This document shows positions 15,499 to 24,236 of a stretch of 64,000 bases of DNA, in pieces. The translations under genes were made by a program, and so were the position numbers. Position 1 is the first letter of the stretch; the number at the start of each line of letters is the position of its first letter. The notes beneath the pieces are model-generated. The model worked only from the letters and a program-made list of their open reading frames with translations. It was not told the DNA's origin and did not search any database. The DNA comes from VXYL01 sp965116935 (GTDB taxonomy: Bacteria; Pseudomonadota; Gammaproteobacteria; Pseudomonadales; Azotimanducaceae): assembly GCA_965116935.1 (NCBI GenBank), contig OZ220737.1, positions 3,782,001-3,846,000 on the forward strand, written 5' to 3'.

Positions 15499-17586
15499 GT
15501 GGCCGAAGAAGTGAACGCAGTAGGGCGCTTGGCCGTGGACATCGGCGGCACCTTCACGGATGTCGTGTTCGACTTTCGCAGCCGGCGCACCTCTACCAAG
15601 GTGCTCACCACGCCCAACGCGCCCGAGGACGGCGTGCTGACGGGCCTCGAACGCGTGCTGGGCCTGGCCGGCGCCACGCCGGCGGACGTCGCGGTTGTGC
15701 TCCATGGCACGACCCTAGCGACCAATGCCCTGATTGAGCGGCGCGGTGCGAAGACCGCGCTCGTCACCACCGAAGGCCATCGCGACGTGTTGGAGATGGC
15801 CTTCGAGAACCGCTTCGAGCAATACGACATCAACATCGGCCGACCCGCGCCGCTGGTGCCGCGCCGCCTGCGCTTGACGGTGCCCGAGCGCATGAACGCC
15901 GCGGGCGAGGCATTGGTGCCGCTCGATCTCGATGCGGTAGCAGATGTAGCGCGGGTGCTCACACGAGAAGGCGTGGAAAGCGTCGCGGTGGGGTACCTGC
16001 ACGGCTACGCCAACCCGGAGCACGAGCTGCGCACGCGAGACGAACTAACGCGTGCATTGCCGGGGCTGTCGATCACCTTGGCTTCCGGCGTGTGCCCGGA
16101 AATCCGCGAGTTCGAGCGCTTCTCGACGGCCTGCGCCAATGCCTACGTGCGCCCGTTGATGTCGCGCTACCTTGCGGATTTGGAAAGTCGCCTCGCGGCG
16201 ATGGGCGTGAACAGCCCGTTTCTGATGATGACCTCCGGCGGTGGCCTGACTTCGGTGGCATCCGCGCGCGAATACCCCATTCGCCTGGTGGAATCCGGCC
16301 CCGCCGGCGGTGCCATTCTCGCGGCGCACATGGCGAGAGAACTCGGCATCGACCGCGCCGTGTCCTTCGACATGGGCGGAACCACGGCCAAGATTTGCCT
16401 GATCGACGACGGCGAGCCCTTGCTCTCGCGCTCGTTCGAGGTGGATCGCAGCTATCGCTTCAAGCGTGGCAGTGGCTTGCCGGTGCGCATTCCGGTGATT
16501 GAGATGGTGGAGATCGGCGCCGGCGGGGGCTCCATCGCCTCGGTGGACGGGCTTGGGCGCATCCATGTGGGGCCGGAGAGCGCGGGCTCCATGCCGGGGC
16601 CCGCGAGCTATGGCCGGGGAGGCGAGCACCCGACGGTGACCGATGCCGACCTTCTTCTCGGCCGCCTCGATGCCAAGGGATTTGCGGGTGGGCGCCTGCC
16701 GCTCGACGAAGGCGCCGCCCGCAAGGCCTTGGCAGACGAGATCGGCCGCAGCATTCCGGAGCTCGCCGATCCGCGCCAAGGCGCCCACGCCGTGTCGGAA
16801 GTGGTGGACGAAAACATGGCGGCGGCGGCGCGCGCCCACGCCAGCGAATGGGGCAAGGACCTTGCCGGGCGCACACTCATCGTCATGGGCGGTGCGGCGC
16901 CGCTCCACGCCGCCCGCCTGATGCAGAAGCTCGACATCGACGCGGTGCTCGTGCCCCGTGACGCTGGCGTCGGCTCGGCGGTGGGCTTCCTGGTCGCGCC
17001 CATCTCCTACGAAGTCGTTCGCAGTCGCTACATGCGCTTGTCGGAGTTTCGTGCCGGCCTAGTGGACGAGGTGATGGCGGACATGCGGGCGGAGGCGCTC
17101 GGCGTGGTCGGCGAGGTGGCTACCGGCGAGTTGCGGGAGCGGCGCCGTGCGTACATGCGCTATGTGGGGCAAGGCTACGAGATTGCAGTGGCGTTGACCG
17201 AAGACATGGACCAGGAATCGTTGCGAGAGACCTTCGAGGCGGCCTACAGAGAGCTGTATGGGCGCATCATCCCGGGCCTCGATGCCGAGGTGCTGAGTTG
17301 GACCCTGACGGTCGAAACGCATCCGCACCAGGGTGCATTGGCGCCGCCGGAGCTCGGCGGCGGCCGCGAGGCGCTCGCCGATGCACCATTGTTCGACGGC
17401 GAGCACGACATTCGGGCGGCGCGGTGCGAGCGGGACTCGCTTGGCGTGGGGGCATCGCTCGCCGGGCCAGCGGCCATCGTCGAGGAGCAGACGACGCTGG
17501 TGGTGCCGGAAGGGTTCGTTGTACATGTTTCCGAGCGCGGCGACTTGGTGATGCGACGCAACGCGCGCGCCAACGCACGGCCTTAA
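15499..17586 (+). CDS. hyuA: Hydantoinase/oxoprolinase subunit A (HyuA family)
   Basis: 695 residues starting at GTG 15499. An ASKHA-type ATPase fold: N-terminal phosphate loop VDIGGTFTDVVFD (about residues 13-25), FDMGGTTAKICLIDDG (about 291-306), and MGGAAPLHAARL near 465. Members, with subunit B, carry out ATP-dependent opening of hydantoin, 5-oxoproline or related five-membered rings, or carboxylation of ketones. The pair here could be N-methylhydantoinase-, oxoprolinase- or acetone-carboxylase-like; the sequence alone does not decide. It is followed 12 nt later by hyuB, with an AAGGAGG site between. Confidence 0.92.
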   Translation: MAEEVNAVGRLAVDIGGTFTDVVFDFRSRRTSTKVLTTPNAPEDGVLTGLERVLGLAGATPADVAVVLHGTTLATNALIERRGAKTALVTTEGHRDVLEMAFENRFEQYDINIGRPAPLVPRRLRLTVPERMNAAGEALVPLDLDAVADVARVLTREGVESVAVGYLHGYANPEHELRTRDELTRALPGLSITLASGVCPEIREFERFSTACANAYVRPLMSRYLADLESRLAAMGVNSPFLMMTSGGGLTSVASAREYPIRLVESGPAGGAILAAHMARELGIDRAVSFDMGGTTAKICLIDDGEPLLSRSFEVDRSYRFKRGSGLPVRIPVIEMVEIGAGGGSIASVDGLGRIHVGPESAGSMPGPASYGRGGEHPTVTDADLLLGRLDAKGFAGGRLPLDEGAARKALADEIGRSIPELADPRQGAHAVSEVVDENMAAAARAHASEWGKDLAGRTLIVMGGAAPLHAARLMQKLDIDAVLVPRDAGVGSAVGFLVAPISYEVVRSRYMRLSEFRAGLVDEVMADMRAEALGVVGEVATGELRERRRAYMRYVGQGYEIAVALTEDMDQESLRETFEAAYRELYGRIIPGLDAEVLSWTLTVETHPHQGALAPPELGGGREALADAPLFDGEHDIRAARCERDSLGVGASLAGPAAIVEEQTTLVVPEGFVVHVSERGDLVMRRNARANARP

Positions 17587-17598
17587 GGAGGCCCGTCC

Positions 17599-19377
17599 AT
17601 GAACCCCATCCGCGACCAATTGGTTTGGAATCGCCTGCTCGCCATCGTTGAGGAGCAGGCGCAAACGCTCATGCGAACCGCGTTCTCCACCGTGGTGCGG
17701 GAGGCCGGCGATCTTTCGGCGGGCGTCTTCAACACCCAGGGCGAGATGCTCGCGCAGGCGGTCACCGGCACGCCGGGGCACGTCAACGCGATGGCTCGGA
17801 GCGTCGGCAAGTTCTTGGCACGGCACCCGATCGAGACGCTGCATCCGGGCGATGTACTCGTGACCAACAATCCGTGGGACGGTACCGGCCACCTCAACGA
17901 CTTCACCGTGGTCACGCCGATCTTTCGGGAGTACCCACCCCGCCTTGGGGGGGAGGGCATCTTGCCCTCCCACGCGCCGCAAGGCGCGTCCGTGCCGACG
18001 CTTGCAGACGATCACGGCATTGGCGGTTCGAGGAACGCACCTGTCGGCGCGAGCGAGGGCAAGATGCCCTCGCCCCAAAGGCCCTCGCTTCGGCCGGTGG
18101 CGCTCTTTGCCGCCACCAGCCACATCGCCGATGTCGGTGGTCTCGGCTTTGGCCCGGACGGTCGCGAGGTCTACGAGGAGGGGCTGCACGTTCCGATCAT
18201 GCCGCTGTTCGAGCGCGGCGAAATCAACGCGACGCTGATGCGGCTGATTGTCGCCAACGTGCGCGATCCGATGGTGGCAGAGGGTGATCTGTATTCCCTT
18301 GCCGCCTGCAACCGCACCGGGGGCGAACAACTCCTGAAGGCGCTGGCCGAGTTCGAGCTAGACGAACTCGACTCGGTGGGGCAGCGAATCATCGACACCT
18401 CGCGCCGTGCCATGGCCGCCGAAATTTCGCGGGTGCCGGACGGCCGCTACCGCCACGCCATGACGGTGGACGGCTACGACTCCCCGATCACGGTCGTCTG
18501 CTGCCTAACCGTGGACGGCGACGCCATCGACATCGATTTCGACGGCACCTCGCCGACCTCGCCCCGCGGCATCAACGTGCCGCTCAACTACACCGAGGCC
18601 TATGCCTCCTTCGGCGTACGCTGCGTGGTGGGCAACGACATTCCCAACAATGCCGGCTCGCTTGCCGCCATCACGGTGCGTGCGCCCGCCGGCTGCATCC
18701 TGAACGCGGAGTTTCCGGCGGCGGTCTCGGCCCGGCACGCCTTGGGGCAAATGCTCCCGGACGTGATCCTGGGGTGCCTCGAGCAAGCGTTGCCTGGCAG
18801 GGCTCCCGCCGAGGGCGCATCGTGCATCTGGAACCCGGTTCTGCGCTCGGCCGCCGGAGCGCAAGGCAACTTCGCAAGCCGTGCCTTCGTCATCAATCCC
18901 ATCTTCAACGGCGGCACCGGCGCCCGACCAACCCAGGACGGCCTCTCCACGACCGCCTTTCCGTCCGGCGTGCGCACCACCCCGACAGAGGTGAACGAGG
19001 TCTCTGCCCCTCTCATCATCCGCCGCCGCGAGTATCTGCCAGACACCGGCGGCAGCGGTGAGTATCGTGGCGGCCTTGGCCAGGTCATCGAGATCGAACA
19101 CGCCGATGGTGCCCCGTTCGTCATCTCCAAGATGTTCGACCGCATCGACCACGCGGCCCAAGGTCGTCGCGGCGGTGATGCCGGCAAGCTTGGCCGAGTC
19201 TTCCTCAGACAGCCCGACGGCAGCGAGCACCCGCTGCGCGGCAAGGGCCGCGACACGGTGCCGGCCGGCGCAACCCTCGTCATGGAAACCCCTGGCGGCG
19301 GCGGCATCGGCGATGCGCACGATCGCGACTCGGCATCCGTCCGCGCAGACTTGGACGCTGGCCTGATCACACGATAG
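17599..19377 (+). CDS. hyuB: Hydantoinase/oxoprolinase subunit B (HyuB family) carrying an in-frame repeat insertion
   Basis: 592 residues. The HyuB family segments are present: AGDLSAGVFNTQGEMLAQAV, VLVTNNPWDGTGHLNDFTVV, NYTEAYASFGVRCVV, and a C-terminal glycine-rich ETPGGGGIGD. Together with HyuA it would form the ATP-dependent ring-opening enzyme. Between VVTPIFRE and RPVALFAATSHIADVGG, which are adjacent in family members, lie 53 extra residues (112-164) encoded by a GC-rich palindromic repeat (17932-18090). The frame is kept. Without it the length would be about 539, the usual size. The insertion is near a conserved HIADVGG segment, so activity may be affected or the insert may be a tolerated loop. 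Confidence 0.9.
   Translation: MNPIRDQLVWNRLLAIVEEQAQTLMRTAFSTVVREAGDLSAGVFNTQGEMLAQAVTGTPGHVNAMARSVGKFLARHPIETLHPGDVLVTNNPWDGTGHLNDFTVVTPIFREYPPRLGGEGILPSHAPQGASVPTLADDHGIGGSRNAPVGASEGKMPSPQRPSLRPVALFAATSHIADVGGLGFGPDGREVYEEGLHVPIMPLFERGEINATLMRLIVANVRDPMVAEGDLYSLAACNRTGGEQLLKALAEFELDELDSVGQRIIDTSRRAMAAEISRVPDGRYRHAMTVDGYDSPITVVCCLTVDGDAIDIDFDGTSPTSPRGINVPLNYTEAYASFGVRCVVGNDIPNNAGSLAAITVRAPAGCILNAEFPAAVSARHALGQMLPDVILGCLEQALPGRAPAEGASCIWNPVLRSAAGAQGNFASRAFVINPIFNGGTGARPTQDGLSTTAFPSGVRTTPTEVNEVSAPLIIRRREYLPDTGGSGEYRGGLGQVIEIEHADGAPFVISKMFDRIDHAAQGRRGGDAGKLGRVFLRQPDGSEHPLRGKGRDTVPAGATLVMETPGGGGIGDAHDRDSASVRADLDAGLITR
17932..18090. repeat. Palindromic element inserted in frame in hyuB
   Basis: 159 bp (53 codons) flanked by inverted arms: GGGAGGGCATCTTGCCCTCC on the left and GAGGGCAAGATGCCCTCGCC on the right. 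Next to the left arm is ACGCGCCGCAAGGCGCG, the same module as in the intergenic element at 19471 and in the element at 22541. It is open in the hyuB frame and replaces nothing conserved. Confidence 0.85.
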
Positions 19378-19388
19378 GGATTTCTGCC

Positions 19389-19418
19389 GTAGGGGAGGGG
19401 CTTGTCCCCTCCCGTAGC
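19389..19418. repeat. Palindromic repeat (GTAGGGGAGGGGCTTGTCCC type)
   Basis: A near-perfect hairpin, GTAGGGGAGGGGCTTGTCCC continuing CTCCCGTAG, 12 nt after the hyuB stop. Belongs to the same word family as 2646, 15059 and 48617. It might attenuate read-through from hyuAB. Confidence 0.7.
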
Positions 19419-19470
19419 GAATGCGTGCTGGAAACCGGCGATCGTGTTCGACTTACTTGCCGGCGCCGCT

Positions 19471-19585
19471 CTGGAGGGAGGGCGTCCCGCCCTCCATCGC
19501 GCCGCAAGGCGCGCAGAGCATTCGCTCCACCAGCAAAGACGCGGGCCCTTGCGGGCAGGTGGAGGGCGGGACGCCCTCCCTCCAG
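19471..19585. mobile_element. 115-bp MITE-like element with perfect 26-bp terminal inverted repeats
   Basis: The left end 19471-19496 (CTGGAGGGAGGGCGTCCCGC + CCTCCA) is the exact reverse complement of the right end 19560-19585. The ends enclose GCGCCGCAAGGCGCGC and a less conserved middle. No coding capacity. The symmetry and dispersed relatives at 13921, 17932, 22541 and 50761-51065 fit a non-autonomous mobile or REP-type element; no target-site duplication is obvious by eye. Confidence 0.7.
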
Positions 19586-19687
19586 TGACGCGCCACGCGC
19601 TATGCAAATCCCGCGAGACGGGCCGTGGGCGTGTGTTGGGCGTATATTTGCCTTGGTGGCGTCCGTGAATTGGCGGAGGTCTTTTGG

Positions 19688-22600
19688 ATGGCGAAACGGG
19701 ATTTTTCGCTGGATGATCGCTACACGCTGGAGTCCGGAGTGGCGCTCTTGTCCGGCATCCATGCCTTGGCGCGGCTGCCGTTCGATCAGCGGCGGTTGGA
19801 TGCGCGTGACGGCCTCAACACCGAAGGCTATGTATCCGGCTATCGCGGCTCCCCCATCGGCGGCTTGGATCGCGAGCTTTGGAACCGCACCGAGGAGCTC
19901 GCGCAAAGCGGCATCGTCTTTCAGCCCGGCGTAAACGAGGACCTAGCCGCCACCGCCATCTGGGGCACGCAGCAGGTGGGTCTTTTCCCCGGCGCACGCG
20001 TCGATGGCGTGTTCGCTCTCTGGTACGGCAAGGCACCTGGTCTCGACCGCTCGAGCGATGCGATTCGCCACGCCAATGCCGCCGGAAGCAGCCCCAAGGG
20101 CGGTGTGTTGCTTGCCGTGGGCGACGATCCGGGCTGCAAGTCGTCCACCTTGCCGAGTGGCAGCGAGTTCTCGCTGCGAGACCTCGGCGTGCCAACCCTC
20201 GCCCCATCCTCGGTGCAGGAGGTGTTGGACTTCGGCCTCGCCGGTTGGGCCCTGTCGCGCTACAGCGGCTGTTGGACCGGAATTGTCACCACCTCCGACA
20301 CGATGGACAGCAGCGCCACGGTACTGTTGCCGGAAGAAAGGCGTTTCACGCTGCCGGACCTCCCCCAAGAGGGCAACATCCGCCTCATGGACGACCCGCT
20401 GTCGCAAGAGCGGCGACTGTTCGAGCACAAGCTGCAACTGGCGATGGCCTTCGCGGCGGCGAACGGCCTGAGTCGCGTTCACAGCAATCCATCGCGGCCC
20501 CGGCTCACGTTGATTTCCGCCGGCAAGGTGTTCGCGGACACCCGCCAGGCGCTCGCCGAACTAGGCTATCCGACCATGCAGTCGCTGGCCGAAGCCGGCA
20601 TTCGGCTCGTGCAGCTTGGACTCATCTGGCCGCTCGAGGAGGAGTTCGTCCGCGCGGTGTGCCGCGACGCCGAGCGCGTGCTTGTGGTCGAGGAGAAGCG
20701 CGGCCTGATCGAAGAGCAGCTCAAGGCGCATCTTTTTCATGGCCCGCGCGTGGAGGTGTTCGGCAAGCGCGACCCGGCGGGTGAGCTCTTGATTCCCGCG
20801 GTGGGCGAAGTGACGCTGCCCATCATTGCCAAGGCCATCGCGAGGGCGCTTGGCGAGGTGCCGAATCGCGCCTTCCTCGAGGCCACCGAAGCGGACGAGC
20901 GCGCACTCGCCCGTGTCGCCACCACCTCCAAGGAAGCGCGCGTGCCGCTCTTCTGTGCCGGCTGCCCGCACAACACCTCCACCAAGGTGCCGGATGGCAG
21001 CCGCGCCGCCGCCGGCATCGGCTGCCATTACATGGCGCAGTGGATGGATCGCAACACCTGGACCTTCACCCACATGGGCGGAGAGGGGGCGAACTGGATC
21101 GGTCAGGCGCCGTTCACGGACGAAGGCCACATCTTCGTGAACATGGGCGACGGCACCTTCAACCATTCCGGGCTCTTGGCGATTCGCGCCGCCGTGGCTG
21201 CCGGTGTCAACGTCACCTATAAGGTCCTCTTCAACGACGCCGTGGCGATGACCGGCGGCCAGCCCATGGACGGCGACCTGACGGTGGCGGACGTGGTGCG
21301 GCAGGTGCTGGCGGAAGGGATCCAGGCGGTGCGGGTCGTAACCGACGACCCCGAGCGCCACGCCGGCGCCGACTACAAGGCGTTGCCGCGCGAGCGTCTC
21401 GATGAAGTGCAGCGGGAACTCAGAGCCATTCCAGGCTGCACGGCCTTGGTGTACGAACAGACATGTGCCACGGAACTTCGACGGCGGCGCAAGCGGGGGT
21501 TGGCCGAGGAACCGGACCTGCGCGTGGTCATCAACGATGCGGTGTGCGAAGGCTGTGGCGACTGCGCGGTGCAGTCGAACTGCGTGGCGGTGGAGCCGCT
21601 AGAGACCGTGTTCGGCACCAAGCGGCGGATCAACCAAAGCGCCTGCAACAAGGATGTGTCTTGCCTGGACGGTTTCTGTCCGTCGTTCGTGACCTTGCGC
21701 GGCGCGCGGCCAAGGCGGCGCGAGCCGACCATACCGGAGGGGCTCTCGGACTCGGAACTGCCGCTGCCGCAAGCTGCGCGCCCGGCTGCCAACATCCTGC
21801 TCACGGGGGTGGGCGGCTCCGGCATCGTCACGCTGTCACAGCTTCTCGCTGCCGCCGCACACATGGACGGTCGCCACGCCACGACCCTCGACATGACCGG
21901 CCTCGCACAGAAGGGCGGCGCGGTGCTCGGCCACGTGCGCATCTCCGACTTCGAGCAGCCGCATCTGGCGGCACGGATTCCGCCGCGCGGCGCCGACGCG
22001 GTGCTGGCAGCGGACCTCGTGACCGCTGCGGGACGCGACGTGCTGGCAATGTTCGACAAAGAGCGCACGGTCGTCGTCGCGAACACGCACATCGCGCCGA
22101 CGGCGGAGTTCCTGCTGCATCGGCGGGCGGATGCGGGCTCGAGCGACTTGCTGCAGCGGCTTGGCGAGCGCAGCTCCGAGGTGCGAACCGTGGACGCGGA
22201 CCGGCACGCGTCTGCACTGCTCGGCGACACCGGCAGCGTGAACGTCTTTCTCCTCGGCCATGCATTCCAGAGCGGCGTGATTCCGCTGTCCCTGACATCT
22301 CTCAAGCGGGCGATTGAACTCAATGGGGTGGCGGTGGAGCGGAATCTCGCGGCGTTCCACTACGGCCGCATGGCGGCGCACGATCCGGACTCGCTGCCGG
22401 CGACGGATACCGAGGGCGAGGCCATGCAGCGCGACCCGGATCGACGGCGTTACCTCACGGCCTATCAGAACGCGGCGCTGGCGGATCGCTTCGAGCGACT
22501 GGTGGAGAAGGTGCGGAATGCGGAGACTTCAGCGACCGCACAAGGAACGCGCGCCTTGCGGCGCGAGGGAGGGCGAGACGCCCTCCCGCCAGAACCGACG

Positions 22601-23110
22601 CCGCTCGCAGACGCCGTTGCCGAGAGCTACTTCACCCTCCTGACCCCCAAGGACGAATACGAGGTAGCGCGACTCTTCACCGACGGCGCCTTCGCCGCCA
22701 AGCTCGCGAACCAGTTCGAGCCCGGCTTCCGCCTGCAATACCGCATGGCACCTCCAATCCTGAGCCGCCGCGGCTCCCGCCGGAAATTCGCCCTAGGCCC
22801 GTGGATGTCGCCCTTGCTCCGTCTCCTCGCCCGAATGCGCGGCCTGCGAGGCAGCCTTTTCGACCCCTTCCGCTTCACCCACGACCGCAAGCTCGAACGA
22901 GACCTCCTCAAGCTCTACGAAGAAGACGTAACCTTCCTCCTAACCCACCTCGACCCCGACCGAATCGCCGCCGCCATCGAACTAGCCCGCTGGCCCGCGA
23001 ACGTCCGCGGCTACGGCTTCATCAAGGCACAAGCCGCAGAAGCGGCACTCGATCGGCGGAAGAAGCTGCAAGCATCGGTGCGGGCCATCCCGATCGGCCG
23101 CGCCGCCTAG
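19688..23110 (+). CDS. Indolepyruvate ferredoxin oxidoreductase, fused alpha/beta type
   Basis: 1140 residues, the single-chain form of a 2-oxoacid:ferredoxin oxidoreductase; it would decarboxylate indolepyruvate or similar aryl-/branched 2-oxoacids to acyl-CoA with reduced ferredoxin. Domains: PFOR domain I with GYVSGYRGSPIGGLDRELW (about 35-60), a TPP-binding domain with CAGCPHNTSTK and HMGGEGANWIGQAPF ... GDGTFNHSG (about 420-510), a ferredoxin-like Cys set at residues 620, 623 and 626 (CEGCGDC) plus CNKDVSCLDGFC, and the gamma domain (TGVGGSGIVTLSQLLAAAA). A C-terminal unknown domain follows, as in this fused family. The ATG at 19688 has GGAGG 7 nt upstream; an open frame to 19625 lacks an SD. 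About 17-20 residues near 951-970 come from a palindromic repeat. Confidence 0.93.
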   Translation: MAKRDFSLDDRYTLESGVALLSGIHALARLPFDQRRLDARDGLNTEGYVSGYRGSPIGGLDRELWNRTEELAQSGIVFQPGVNEDLAATAIWGTQQVGLFPGARVDGVFALWYGKAPGLDRSSDAIRHANAAGSSPKGGVLLAVGDDPGCKSSTLPSGSEFSLRDLGVPTLAPSSVQEVLDFGLAGWALSRYSGCWTGIVTTSDTMDSSATVLLPEERRFTLPDLPQEGNIRLMDDPLSQERRLFEHKLQLAMAFAAANGLSRVHSNPSRPRLTLISAGKVFADTRQALAELGYPTMQSLAEAGIRLVQLGLIWPLEEEFVRAVCRDAERVLVVEEKRGLIEEQLKAHLFHGPRVEVFGKRDPAGELLIPAVGEVTLPIIAKAIARALGEVPNRAFLEATEADERALARVATTSKEARVPLFCAGCPHNTSTKVPDGSRAAAGIGCHYMAQWMDRNTWTFTHMGGEGANWIGQAPFTDEGHIFVNMGDGTFNHSGLLAIRAAVAAGVNVTYKVLFNDAVAMTGGQPMDGDLTVADVVRQVLAEGIQAVRVVTDDPERHAGADYKALPRERLDEVQRELRAIPGCTALVYEQTCATELRRRRKRGLAEEPDLRVVINDAVCEGCGDCAVQSNCVAVEPLETVFGTKRRINQSACNKDVSCLDGFCPSFVTLRGARPRRREPTIPEGLSDSELPLPQAARPAANILLTGVGGSGIVTLSQLLAAAAHMDGRHATTLDMTGLAQKGGAVLGHVRISDFEQPHLAARIPPRGADAVLAADLVTAAGRDVLAMFDKERTVVVANTHIAPTAEFLLHRRADAGSSDLLQRLGERSSEVRTVDADRHASALLGDTGSVNVFLLGHAFQSGVIPLSLTSLKRAIELNGVAVERNLAAFHYGRMAAHDPDSLPATDTEGEAMQRDPDRRRYLTAYQNAALADRFERLVEKVRNAETSATAQGTRALRREGGRDALPPEPTPLADAVAESYFTLLTPKDEYEVARLFTDGAFAAKLANQFEPGFRLQYRMAPPILSRRGSRRKFALGPWMSPLLRLLARMRGLRGSLFDPFRFTHDRKLERDLLKLYEEDVTFLLTHLDPDRIAAAIELARWPANVRGYGFIKAQAAEAALDRRKKLQASVRAIPIGRAA
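22541..22593. repeat. Palindromic element inserted in frame in the indolepyruvate oxidoreductase gene
   Basis: Two hairpin modules: GCGCGCCTTGCGGCGCGA, identical to the reverse complement of the module in the element at 19471-19585, and GGGAGGGCGAGACGCCCTCC. Translated, it gives the RALRREGGRDALPPE segment between the conserved KVRNAE and YFTLLTPKDEYEVARLF regions, where relatives have a short variable loop. Confidence 0.75.
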
Positions 23111-23379
23111 TCCAGTTTGCATGCGGCGGGAACACTCCGAGCGAGAGCGGCACCATGACAGGATTCACCCATAGGGCGCGTGAGGAAAGAGAAGCTCTGC
23201 ACAAAGTCCGAGTTCCCGAGTCGTCGTGCGGGCGGTCCTTGTCGTCCGCCTTCGTGTGATGTGCGGTGCCCGGTTGGCCAACAAGGGCGACCAAAAGGGT
23301 CCCCCTACGGGGGCACGATCCACCAGCGAAGAGCGATTTCCGGCGAACGCCTACTCTGAAGCCGTTACACCGGCGGTGT
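23111..23379. other. Intergenic region with a degenerate repeat arm
   Basis: No convincing gene. Around 23270-23325 it contains ACAAGGGCGACCAAAAGGGT and CCCCTACGGGGG, a decayed copy of the arm seen complete at 24711-24742. The rest shows nothing I can assign. Confidence 0.4.
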
Positions 23380-23670
23380 ATGGTCTCGGCAGGATTCGAG
23401 TGCAAGGCGCATACGGTCGTGAATGAGGAAGATCTCCTGAATCGGATCTCCGTCGTGCCAGGTATTTTCGGCGGCAAGCCGGTTGTCCGAGGTCGCCGTC
23501 TGGCCGTGGAGCATGTGTTGGGGATGCTGGCGGCGGGCGATGATCCTGCGACCATACTCGAGGGCTACCCGTGGCTGGAGCACGAGGATATTCGTGCCTG
23601 TTTGGTCTATGCGCATCGCTTGGTGGGCCACGAACGTGTTGAGCTGCCGATGGTTGCGGGCGATGGATGA
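23380..23670 (+). CDS. DUF433 family protein, probable antitoxin
   Basis: DUF433 domain: NRISVVPGIFGGKPVVRGRR, then AVEHVLGMLAAGDDPATILE and YPWLEHEDIRACLVYAHRLV. It is a small winged-helix-like fold often paired with a DUF5615 PIN-like protein as a type II toxin-antitoxin pair. The ATG at 23380 gives 96 residues; a GTG at 23419 gives 83 residues, nearer to the usual DUF433 size, with AAGG about 12 nt upstream, and may be the real start. The stop overlaps the downstream gene by ATGA. Confidence 0.85.
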   Translation: MVSAGFECKAHTVVNEEDLLNRISVVPGIFGGKPVVRGRRLAVEHVLGMLAAGDDPATILEGYPWLEHEDIRACLVYAHRLVGHERVELPMVAGDG

Positions 23671-24029
23671 GATTGCTTCTCGACACCTGCGTGTGGGGCG
23701 GCGCGATTCCGGAAATGCGTGCGGCCGGACACGATGTCGTCTGGTCGGGCGATTGGGATGAAGACCCTGGTGATGAAGCGATCCTTGCGACGGCGCACAA
23801 GCAGCGTCGCATCTTGGTGACCCTCTTGGACAAGGACTTCGGCGAACTGGCCATCGTCCTTCGACAACCCCATGCCGGAATCGTCCGGCTTGTCGACTTT
23901 CCCGCGAGGCAGCAGGCAGAAGTGTGTCTAAGGGTGCTCGACGCGCACGGCCCCGAGTTGCAGTCCGGTGCCATTGTGACCGCGGAAAAGAGCAGACTCC
24001 GAGTGCGGGGGACAGACGAGGCGCACTGA
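23667..24029 (+). CDS. DUF5615 PIN-like protein, probable toxin
   Basis: 120 residues. The start RLLLDTCVWGG and the segments AAGHDVVWSGDWDEDPGDEA, RRILVTLLDKDFGELA and AGIVRLVDFPARQQAEVCLR match DUF5615, a PIN-like fold with acidic residues (Asp6, and Asp in DKDFGE) placed as in ribonuclease toxins. Coupled to the DUF433 gene by a 4-nt overlap, the standard order antitoxin-toxin. RNase activity is inferred from the fold, not shown. Confidence 0.85.
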   Translation: MRLLLDTCVWGGAIPEMRAAGHDVVWSGDWDEDPGDEAILATAHKQRRILVTLLDKDFGELAIVLRQPHAGIVRLVDFPARQQAEVCLRVLDAHGPELQSGAIVTAEKSRLRVRGTDEAH

Positions 24030-24236
24030 TCGCGTGTAACGTCCGCGAACGACAGACACAAGCGAACGGCTAACTCAACCCAGCGAGACCAAATCTGGGG
24101 CGAACTGCGCGCGGCTCAACATGAGCTTCGGACGCGGACCTTGATGACGTTGCAGGGCTGATGCCGCTCTGCCTTTCCGGACGCGCCGTACCTCACCTCA
24201 TCATTGACCTCGGTTGGCGCGGACGCTTGCGTGAAA

